Shown here one piece after another: positions 1 to 6,867 of a stretch of DNA of 64,000 nucleotides. The DNA comes from Planctomycetota bacterium. Its GTDB lineage: Bacteria; Planctomycetota; UBA1135; GCA-002686595. How positions within the stretch are numbered: position 1 is the first letter of the stretch; every line of letters starts with the position of its first letter. Location of the stretch: assembly GCA_026692665.1 (NCBI GenBank), contig JAPLOF010000015.1, forward strand, positions 62,001 to 126,000, written 5' to 3'. Under the pieces are notes generated by a model that did not search any database, was not told where the DNA came from, and saw only the letters and a list, made by a program, of their open reading frames with translations. The translations under genes were made by a program, and so were the position numbers.

Positions 1-546
1 CACGGGTGGTTCGCGCCCGAGTCGATCCGATCGTGGGTGGATGCGGAGCCGGTCGACAAGAAGACCGGCCTCGGCGTGCGCCTCTCCGGAGAAGAGCAGG
101 TGCGGGGCCTGAGCCCGATGCTCCTGTGCGGACTCGCCTTCGCGGGCGCGAACCTGCCCGAGAACGCGGTCGGACGCGTCCCTGGGCTAGTGACCGCCCA
201 GGAGCTCTCCTCCTTCGATCTGACGAACTGCGAGCTGGTGGTGCTCAGCGCCTGCGACACGAACGTCGGTGAGCGCCGCGCGGGGCAAGGCGTCGCTTCC
301 CTGCAGAAGGCGCTGCAGATGGCGGGCGCGCGCAGTGTGATCACCAGCTTGTGGAAGGTGCCCGACGAAGCGACGAAGGAGCTCATGCTCGATTTCTACA
401 GACGTCTGTGGGTCGAGCGGAAGCCCAAGGGACAGGCGCTGTGGGAAGCGAAGATGCGCCTGCGCGACGCCAAGGACGAACGCGGCGAGCCCATGTACAC
501 GCTGCGCGATTGGGCAGCGTGGGTGCTGACTGGAGACCCGCGGTAG
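1..546 (+). CDS. CHAT-domain (caspase-like) protein, C-terminal part
   Basis: The frame is open from base 1, so the N-terminus lies outside the window; 181 residues remain. The first residues read HGWF, matching the catalytic-histidine motif of CHAT proteases, and 253-255 encodes the candidate nucleophile Cys in a VVLSACDT motif. After it come the usual GQG-x2-SL-x2-A segment, the AGARSVITSLW strand and the FYRRLW helix that close the fold. Both catalytic residues are therefore present. CHAT proteases usually carry N-terminal TPR or other sensor repeats and act in defence or stress proteolysis; here the partner domains cannot be seen. The stop at 544-546 is followed by transposase debris, so downstream operon partners may have been lost. 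The family call is firm; the substrate and role are unknown. Confidence 0.88.
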   Translation, partial: HGWFAPESIRSWVDAEPVDKKTGLGVRLSGEEQVRGLSPMLLCGLAFAGANLPENAVGRVPGLVTAQELSSFDLTNCELVVLSACDTNVGERRAGQGVASLQKALQMAGARSVITSLWKVPDEATKELMLDFYRRLWVERKPKGQALWEAKMRLRDAKDERGEPMYTLRDWAAWVLTGDPR

Positions 547-659
547 GACGTCTACGATCCCGGTGAAGGACCGCTCGAGGAGCGAACCCCTGCGACGCCC
601 CCGCAAGCCGTAGATCGGCCTGTCTTGGCGCTCGGGAACGCTCACGCAGTCAGCGGCGA

Positions 660-1100
660 AGAAACCTCCTGCGCCGCGTCTTCGCCGTCGACGTCCTGAC
701 CGGCCCTCACTGCGGTGGTGCGCGCCGACGGATCGCGACGATCCCCGATGGGCTCGTCGTGCGCAGGATCCTAGGGCCGCCTCGAGCTGCCAGGCTCCCC
801 TCCGCCGATCGCTCCAGCCAGAGCACCACCCGAGCCCGAGTTCGCCTGGTAGGCCACGACGAGAGCGTGCTGCGCGCATCCAAGAGGGCCGCGGACGAGG
901 CGGCTCCACGCCCAGGGTCCAGTGCCTGGGGCCGCTGACCTCCTCCAAGGGGCTACCTCGGCAGCGCAGAGAAGCCGGACCCAGGTCCAAGGGCATCGGA
1001 TGCACACCTCCGCGGTCTCGAGGGGGCTCGGAAGCGGCACGAACCGCTACCCCCTGCAGGGGGTCATGCGCTTGGAGCTACTTCCCCTCCCCCGACGGGG
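660..1100 (+). mobile_element. IS91-family transposase 3' remnant, copy 1
   Basis: The frame from about 667 encodes the transposase C-terminal element [11 protein letters not shown], a CGG zinc-ribbon-like turn and an [14 protein letters not shown] strand-helix. After CCTAGGGCC the sequence shifts one base relative to the expected tail; the correct tail ([13 protein letters not shown], stop at 850-852) is read in the next frame. Bases 853-1100 are non-coding but clearly match the region after copy 4 (10376-10620), so they are probably the element's 3' terminal sequence. The first two thirds of the transposase are absent. Bases 547-659 between the CHAT gene and this remnant show nothing recognisable. 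Confidence 0.8.
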
Positions 1101-1184
1101 ACTCGCGCGCGCGCCGGAAGAACCGGGGCCCGGCGCGTCCACGATGACGAGCCGCGCCCGCTGCGATCTCGCGCTCGCCGAAGA

Positions 1185-1472
1185 CTATCTCATCACCGTG
1201 AACGGCTGTTGCGTGAACGCGATCGCCTCGCCGATGTTGCGGATGATCTCCTCGCGCTTCTCCGCTGAGATCGGCTCGGTGTCGAACGGCGGTCTCCAGG
1301 CCTTGATCGTCGTCGCCCAGATGGACATTCCCATGCCGGGCGGCCCGGCCTCGGAGCCGACCTTCATCACGCGCTCGCCTTCGCGATAGAGCATGCCCGT
1401 GCGGCCGAGAACCTCCACCGAGAACCCCGCGTCGCTCACGAACAAGTTCTTCTCGGGGCGGGTGATCACCAT
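1185..1472 (-). CDS. Small immunity-like protein (Imm74-like?)
   Basis: This is a 95-residue soluble protein with no signal peptide. It has an N-terminal beta-rich half, a central W-x-TT-x-K-AW-x-PP segment and a C-terminal helix with the pattern EPIS-x2-KREEI. That layout recalls single-domain immunity proteins of polymorphic toxin systems, possibly the Imm74 type; the family assignment comes from memory of the pattern and is tentative. The ATG at 1470-1472 overlaps the stop of an upstream same-strand coding stub (ATGGTGA), the tight coupling typical of toxin-immunity pairs. It looks intact while its partner is only a C-terminal stub, so it may be an orphan immunity gene. Confidence 0.5.
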   Translation of the reverse strand: MVITRPEKNLFVSDAGFSVEVLGRTGMLYREGERVMKVGSEAGPPGMGMSIWATTIKAWRPPFDTEPISAEKREEIIRNIGEAIAFTQQPFTVMR

Positions 1473-1635
1473 GGCGATCCTCTCTTCATCGGTTCGTCGT
1501 TCCGCGCGCTGCGCCGCGGAACGATGTGCACGATGATGTTGTCGACCGCGGGATTGTCAATCAACGTCGGCAGTTCCACGGTGCTCCAGATGCCGGTCGG
1601 GCTCGGGTCGGAGAGGACGACGTGCACGCCACCGA
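1466..1635 (-). pseudogene. C-terminal stub of a probable toxin or effector
   Basis: About 55 codons on the minus strand read like real protein (GGVHVVLSD, IWSTVELPTLID, VDNIIVHIVPRR) and end at 1466-1468, overlapping the start of the immunity-like gene. Upstream of about 1635 the minus frame becomes an Arg/Ser-rich shadow while the plus strand becomes protein-like, so a recombination junction lies near 1635. The position directly before an immunity-like gene suggests the tail of a polymorphic toxin, but no catalytic motif can be seen. Confidence 0.4.
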
Positions 1636-1639
1636 AGGG

Positions 1640-2152
1640 GACCGTGCGCGAGCACCTCGAGGCGCTCGCGAAGGACGGCGAGGTCGAAACCGCGATCATC
1701 GCGATCGACTGCGACGTCGAGATCGTGCGCGATCTCGAACGCATGCCGTTCGACCTGATGGACCTCGGCGACGACGGCGCGCTCGCGATCCTGCCCGGGC
1801 TCGCCTCCGCGCAACCGGGTTCCGCGCCGGCGGCGAGCGCGGTCTCCGCCTGGTCGATCCTCGGCGAATTAAGCTCGACCAATGGGGAGTCCGTACTCCC
1901 GGGCGCGCGCGCCGAAGTGGACACGATCGCGCGCCTCGTCAACGCCGTAGGAAGACCGGCGATGCGTTCGATCGGCTGGCCCTGCTCGACGCGCTGCAGA
2001 GCGGCCGATCACGGCGCATCGCCACCCGCGTCGTGCACGGCTGCGGCGACGGCGCTCGCGACGCGGTGCTCCTGCTCGCGCGCGACGCGCTGAAGCGCGA
2101 CGGCACACCCGTCTCCGAGTGTGCCGCGTTCCGTTTCGTCGGTCGCGACTGA
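1640..2152 (+). pseudogene. Frameshifted remnant of an unknown protein
   Basis: Bases 1640-1940 encode protein-like sequence (HLEALAKDGEVETAIIAID, PFDLMDLGDDGALAILPG) in one frame. Near 1945 the protein-like reading moves to another frame (FDRLALLDALQSG, AVLLLARDALKRDGTPVSE) and ends at a TGA at 2150-2152. No start codon or ribosome site suits the beginning, which abuts the toxin stub. I do not recognise the family. It is probably a gene broken by a frameshift and a 5' rearrangement. Confidence 0.35.
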
Positions 2153-2191
2153 CCGGGATCCGGCGTCCCGTCGACGCCGCGGTTCGCGCGG

Positions 2192-3826
2192 CTACTCGGG
2201 CTCGCTCGGATCGTTGAAGAGCGGCGCCAGCGCGATGCTCCCGTGCCCGCGGCGCGGATAGTCCGGGTTCGACGGGTCCTTCGGGTTCAAGTTCGACGCC
2301 GTGTCGTCGGGAGCGAAGAGCTGCAGGCTCCCGAGGAACGCCAGCACGGCCGCACGGCGCCCGTCGTCCAGCGCCAGGAAGGCGGCCCTGGCCGCGGCCG
2401 CTTCGCCGCCGTGGCGCTGGATCACGTTCACGAGGGTCGCGCTGCGTCCGTCGTGCCCGTAGGGCGCGGTCGAGGCCACGCCCCACAGCGGTTCGGTCAT
2501 GAATTCGCGCTGCACGGTGAGGCCGTCGAAGTTCGTCTCGTGGAACTCGGGGCCGAGGTCGTGGCGCTTGAGGTCGGTGTAGACGTCGCGCACGAGGAAG
2601 GACTGTCCGCTGGCCCGCTTGAGCGTGGGGAGCCCCGTCCCGTCGTCGATGGCGTTGAAGCGCGGACCCGCCACCGCGGCCAGCGAGTTGAAGAAGCCGT
2701 TGCTCGCGATCGGGTCGAAGCGCGTCTCCACGTCCGCGACGCGACGGTCGTGCTCGATGGTGAGGTTGGGAACGTGGCACGTGGCGCAGCCGATCGTCTG
2801 GAACACGTTCTTTCCGCGCTTCTCGACGACCCCCTGCTCGGCGATCGCGGGCTTGAAGTAGTTGAGCAGGTAGAATTCCAGGTGGTCGACGAGCGCCGGG
2901 TCGATCTCGTTCACGATCCCGTCGGCATCGCCGTCCTGCGTCGCGCTGTGGACTGGCGGAGCCTCGATCGCATCCAGCGATCCGGTGAGTCGCATACCCG
3001 CGGGCGTGACGACGTCCATCCCCTGCGATGCAGCCAGGAGGTCGGGATCGGCTGCTTCGAGGCCCATCTCGGCGTTGAGCGCACCCACCACGAACTCGCG
3101 GATGGAGATCGTCCCGCCCTGCGCGAAGAAGGGCCGGACGCGCAGATCCGCGTTCACGCCCTGGACGCCCGACGTGTCGATCGAGCCATTCGGTGCGGCG
3201 GTCAGGCTGCCGTAGCGGATGCCCTTGCTCACGAGCTGCACGGTGACCGATTGGCCCCCGAGCGCGGCATCCTGCACCGCGGCTGCGCGCAGTGCGCGCA
3301 GTTCGCCCGTGATCTCGTCGCCGAGCATCTCGATCAGACCGAGGCCGAACAGGTGCGGCGCATCGCGCGTCTCGGGGCGCGTGAAGACGTGTCCGCCCGC
3401 CCCTCCCGAACCGAACGGCGACGAGTGGCACGCCGCGCAGCTGTCCGTGAGGCCCGCACCGATCGAGCCGTCGGCGGTGATGTCGCCCACGCCGTCCTGC
3501 GTGCGCGGTCCGAGCCCCTGCGCCTCGGTGAACTTGCGCTGGAAGAGTTGGCGCCCGCGCCGGATCGAACGGAATGGATCGCGCGCGATCACGAAACGCG
3601 AAGCCGCCGGCGTCATCTCGTCGCCGCGGCCAGCGCCGACTTCCTGGACGAGCGACTTGGCGATACCGGCGTTGGCGCCGTTGGGGGTCTGGGTGCGGTC
3701 CGTCAGCTGCGCTCGGGCCGAGGAACCGAGGAGGCAGAGGGCCGCGAAGAGATGGATCGGACGAACCCGGTCCAGACACCGGACATGCGTCAGGCGTGAA
3801 TCGTCGATCCAGGGGGGCTTGGACAT
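2192..3826 (-). CDS. Di-heme cytochrome c peroxidase-like oxidoreductase (DHOR type)
   Basis: This encodes a 544-residue exported protein with two c-type heme sites, CAACH at residues 130-134 and CATCH at 347-351. A hydrophobic signal segment (about 24-40, ending SSARAQ) routes it to the periplasm. It resembles the di-heme oxidoreductase/MauG-CcpA superfamily; length and heme spacing suit the larger 'thiol oxidoreductase' subgroup. Such enzymes move electrons between a low- and a high-potential heme, commonly reducing peroxide. I chose the ATG at 3824-3826 because it is preceded by AGAAGG about nine bases upstream and leads straight into the signal peptide; a longer in-frame extension to 4024 has no protein-like content. 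It stands alone between degenerate regions. The substrate is unknown. Confidence 0.85.
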   Translation of the reverse strand: MSKPPWIDDSRLTHVRCLDRVRPIHLFAALCLLGSSARAQLTDRTQTPNGANAGIAKSLVQEVGAGRGDEMTPAASRFVIARDPFRSIRRGRQLFQRKFTEAQGLGPRTQDGVGDITADGSIGAGLTDSCAACHSSPFGSGGAGGHVFTRPETRDAPHLFGLGLIEMLGDEITGELRALRAAAVQDAALGGQSVTVQLVSKGIRYGSLTAAPNGSIDTSGVQGVNADLRVRPFFAQGGTISIREFVVGALNAEMGLEAADPDLLAASQGMDVVTPAGMRLTGSLDAIEAPPVHSATQDGDADGIVNEIDPALVDHLEFYLLNYFKPAIAEQGVVEKRGKNVFQTIGCATCHVPNLTIEHDRRVADVETRFDPIASNGFFNSLAAVAGPRFNAIDDGTGLPTLKRASGQSFLVRDVYTDLKRHDLGPEFHETNFDGLTVQREFMTEPLWGVASTAPYGHDGRSATLVNVIQRHGGEAAAARAAFLALDDGRRAAVLAFLGSLQLFAPDDTASNLNPKDPSNPDYPRRGHGSIALAPLFNDPSEPE

Positions 3827-4169
3827 GATCTGGAACCTTCTTGGTGGTGAGGGAGGCGCAGCTCGATGCCCCAGGCGAATCCCGGGGCAGTGACCAGATC
3901 TCCAAGTCCGCGAATTGCCCGACAGGAATTCCGGCAGTTCCTTGCCGGCGATCGGAATCCGGCCCGTGCGTGAGCCCCAGACGGGTCCCCCAGACCCGGC
4001 GCGGTGGGCCGGCAGCGTGAGCATCTCTCATGGTGGAGGGGCCCCTGCCGATGGAAGGGGCGCCAGCGGGCTCTCCGGCCGACGAACCCGTGCTCGCGCC
4101 CATGAGCGCCGCCTCGGTCGAAGCCCGCGTCGCGCTCGGACCCACCAGCGGCCAGTCCCTGACGCGGCG
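3827..4169. other. Non-coding gap upstream of the di-heme gene
   Basis: I found no credible gene here. It should hold the promoter of the di-heme gene on the minus strand, but no convincing -35/-10 pair stands out. The right edge runs into transposase remnant copy 2. Confidence 0.4.
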
Positions 4170-4855
4170 TGGTCGCAAGCGCGACCGCCGGCCGCACTTC
4201 CTTCCCGGCGAACGGTGCTGCGACCTCGAGGGTTTCTCTCTGCACGCCAAGGTCGCGATCGAAGGCCACGACCGCGCCGGACTCGAGCGGCTCTGTCGCA
4301 CCATCGCCCGCCCCGCCATCGCCAGCGAGCGGCTCTCGATCGATCCCGACGGGCGCGTGGTCTACCGGCTGCGGCGCCGAGCCCTACCAGAACGGCGCGA
4401 CGGCACCAGCGCGATCGTTTTCGAGCCGCAGGCCTTCCTCGAGCGACTCGCCGCGCTCGTGCCTGGGCCGCGGACGCACCTGCTGACGTACCACGGCGTG
4501 CTCGCGCCCGCGACGCAGTGGCGGGACAAGATCGTGCCGGGGCCGCGGACGCCGACCGAGTCGGACCACGGTTCGACGGAACCTAGAGCCAAGGCGTGCT
4601 CGAACCCACCCGACTCCCCCGCCGCGCTCTCGAACCCAGCCAGAGCGCGTCGGCTCCGTTGGGCCGAGCTCTTGCGCCGCGTCCTCGCCGTCGACGTCCT
4701 GACCCGCCCCCACTGCGGCGGTGCCCGCAGGCTGATCGCGACGATCACCGACGGGCTCGTCGTGCGCAGGATCCTAGGGCCACCACGAGCTGCCAGGCTC
4801 CCCGCCGTCGATCGTCCTGGCCACAGCGCCTCCCGATCCCGAGTTCGGCCGGTAG
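4170..4855 (+). mobile_element. IS91-family transposase C-terminal remnant, copy 2
   Basis: An open frame encodes the C-terminal half of an IS91-type transposase: [55 protein letters not shown], a zinc-ribbon-like HCGGARRL and [14 protein letters not shown]. The Y2/HUH catalytic part and zinc-finger N-terminus are missing, so it cannot be active. After CCTAGGGCC the correct tail again needs the next frame, with its stop at 4853-4855, where homology to the other copies ends abruptly. The original frame stays open and reads straight into a photolyase fragment. Confidence 0.85.
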
Positions 4856-4866
4856 GCGATCCGCGT

Positions 4867-5180
4867 GAGCACATCGACTCGCTCGAGAAGGTCGAGCGCG
4901 CCGAGACGCACGACGAGCTGTGGAACTGAGAGCCGCGCCTGCTCGTGCGCGAGGGACGCATCCACAGTCATTTGCGCATGCTGTGGGACGAGAATCTCCT
5001 CGAGTGGACGCGCGATCCGCGCGCCGCACGCGAGGTGATGATCGAGCTCAGCGACAGCTCGGGGCTCGACGGGCGCGAACGGAGCTCCTACAGCGACATC
5101 CTCTGGGAGCTCGGGACCTACGACCGTCCTTGGGGCCCGGTGCGGCGGGTCTTCGGCGCGATCTGCGCTGACGGCAGCTA
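4867..5180 (+). pseudogene. Class II CPD photolyase C-terminal fragment
   Basis: One frame encodes the photolyase C-terminus: a THDELWN motif, then LVREGRIHSHLRMLW, an LEW helix, MIELSD, LDGR-x3-SYSDILW and YDRPWGPVR. These are signature blocks of class II cyclobutane-pyrimidine-dimer photolyases around the FAD and DNA-binding surface. The frame is broken by TGA at 4927-4929, exactly where intact enzymes read WNAAQ, and the expected end after FG-x-I is lost. It begins about ten bases after the transposase tail. The catalytic N-terminal two thirds are absent, so this is a decayed fragment joined to a transposable-element end. Confidence 0.8.
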
Positions 5181-5199
5181 CGAACCTGGGTCTCGCGCA

Positions 5200-5631
5200 T
5201 CATCCGCCGATGAACTCGTAGTACTCCTTGCCGCTCCCGAAGAACACGACCTCTTCCCGCTCGCAGTCCCAGATGCGGACGGTGTCGTTGTCATCGCAGA
5301 GGATGATGTCCTTCGTGTCCGCATTGATCGAGTCGGGCCACCAGGCCCCGTCCGGATTGTCGATGGCATAGACGACGTCGACTTCGCAGTCGTCCGAGTA
5401 GAAGACGTCCCCGCCTTCATCGTCGAACAGGATGTCGAAGCCTGTCCCCCCGTGAAGGAAGTCGTCCCCGGCGCCACCCCACAGGACGTCGTCACCTTCG
5501 TTCCCGTAGTAGTCCGCGTTTTCGTCCGTCGGGCCCAGGAAGTCGGGCCCAGATGTTCCGATGTAGACGCCCTGGGCGCTGGCGGAGACGCTGCAGAACG
5601 CAACGGCGGCGAGGAGTTTCAGGATCTTCAT
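5200..5631 (-). CDS. Small secreted RTX (calcium-binding repeat) protein
   Basis: This is a 143-residue protein with a clear signal peptide (MKILKLLAAVAFCSVSASAQ). At about residues 42-75 it carries RTX nonapeptides of the GGAGDDFLHGG type, followed by a second acidic beta-rich stretch rich in D, N and W. RTX nonapeptides bind calcium in a parallel beta-roll, so it is likely folded outside the cell by calcium. It is far shorter than RTX toxins or proteases and has no catalytic domain, so an adhesive or structural role is more likely. It is a single-gene unit whose stop lies close to the photolyase fragment. The start is set by the signal peptide; no strong ribosome site was seen. Confidence 0.8.
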   Translation of the reverse strand: MKILKLLAAVAFCSVSASAQGVYIGTSGPDFLGPTDENADYYGNEGDDVLWGGAGDDFLHGGTGFDILFDDEGGDVFYSDDCEVDVVYAIDNPDGAWWPDSINADTKDIILCDDNDTVRIWDCEREEVVFFGSGKEYYEFIGG

Positions 5632-5799
5632 GTTGGAGTCCGTTGTGAGAAGGAGTGACGGCAAGCCCTGCGAGACGTGAACGCAGGCGCTCTGTTGCCG
5701 ACGCGGGTCCACGCACGCGCGCGGAGTCTCGGTCGACTCACAATGGAAGGCGCGATGGCGAGACGCATCCACCGCGAAACCTCGCGAATCGCGAGCGTT

Positions 5800-6100
5800 C
5801 CCGTCCGCAGCCCAGTGGCTCGACCGCATCGTGCCCGGCCCGGGCACGCCAACCGAGTCGCACCAACGTTCGACGGACCCCAGAGCCACGTGCTCGAGCC
5901 AGCCGGCGTACTCCAGCTCATCCGACTCCCCCGCCGCGCTCTGGAGCCCAGCCAGAGCGCGCCGGCTTCTCCGAAGAGCGGCAGGACGCAGGGCTTGCGG
6001 CCCGGGGCACGGCGCCGCCGTACCGCGCCCCGTTGGAGGTGCGCAGCTCGCTTCCGTCACGGGCTACCAGGCGAAATCGGGCTCGGGAGGCGGCCGCTGC
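5800..6100 (+). mobile_element. Rearranged IS91-type transposase fragment, copy 3
   Basis: Bases 5800-5990 match the middle of copies 2 and 4 (AQWLDRIVPGPGTPTESH and the Ser/Pro-rich linker), with frame slips. Bases 6037-6095 match the final coding segment and following bases of copy 4 (10345-10400) in inverse orientation. The remnant is therefore a forward piece next to an inverted 3' end. Bases 5632-5799 hold only the upstream region of the RTX gene. Confidence 0.7.
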
Positions 6101-6291
6101 CCTCCGCTCGGGTTCCTGTCGGACGCCCGCACTTCCGCGCAGGGACTCCGCGCCGCGCCGAGTGGCGCCCCAGTTCCGCCGGTTTGTACGGAGCTCCGGA
6201 ACCTCGGAACTCCGGAAATGCGCAGCCTGGATGCGCGCGGTGCGCTGGCCGGCACTTGGCGGAAATCGATCGGGAATCGAGCGGCAGGGAT

Positions 6292-6509
6292 CGCGGCTTC
6301 ACGCCGCGGACCAGCGCTTCCTGATCGGGCCCGATCCCGACGTCGCGGGACTCGTGTGGGCCGGCGCGCTGGGCCGGCACGGGATCACGTGCGCGGAGCC
6401 GGTCGGGGGGATTGCGGCGGAGTGGGTCGTCGACGGCGCGAGCACGCACGAACTGGCGTCTGCGCTGAACCCGCGTCGACACCGGATGTGCGCAGCGCCA
6501 TCGAAGTAG
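6292..6509 (+). pseudogene. C-terminal fragment of an FAD-dependent (DAO-type) oxidoreductase
   Basis: About 70 codons ending at TAG 6507-6509 encode FLIGPDPDVAGLVWAGALG, then RHGITCAEPVGGIAAEWV. This matches the C-terminal flavin-binding closure of DadA/glycine-oxidase-like enzymes, where the GLGGHG-x-T segment contacts FAD. Nothing upstream supplies the Rossmann GxGxxG N-terminus. It is a broken 3' fragment, like the photolyase piece 1.3 kb away. Bases 6101-6291 look structureless. Confidence 0.6.
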
Positions 6510-6867
6510 AAGCGCCCGGATCGGCGGGTCGTGTCGTGGTCCCGGGCTCGCGCGCGCTCGGTCGCTCGCAATCGCTGCGCGAAGTTCGAAATCTCTCCGC
6601 CGCGCGCGCGTGTGCGGGAGGCCCGCCTTCGCGGCGGCCGAAGACCACGCAGGGACTCTGCAAGGGCGTTCACGGTCCCGGTCCGCTCGATCCGTCGGCG
6701 CCGTTCCTCTTCCAGCCCGAGGCGATCCGCGTGCATCAGCGGAACTTTGCCAACACCGGAAGCACCGGCAGGCGTACGCTGGACAAGCGAGTCTCCCTCC
6801 CGGGCGGCCGCTTGACATTCGGTCGCCATCGAGCAGTGCACCTGGAGCACTGAGAGGAACTGCAGCG
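6510..6867. other. Upstream region of the hybrid kinase, no gene seen
   Basis: No protein-like frame can be supported. The last 20 bases contain GAGAGGAA, a good ribosome site for the kinase. The rest probably carries its promoter, which I cannot place. Confidence 0.4.

Noticed and set aside
1869..4319. Very long minus-strand open frame (over 800 codons) overlapping the di-heme gene
   Set aside because: It is Arg/Pro-rich with no domain signal and runs in another frame over a clear cytochrome gene; a shadow of high G+C codon usage.
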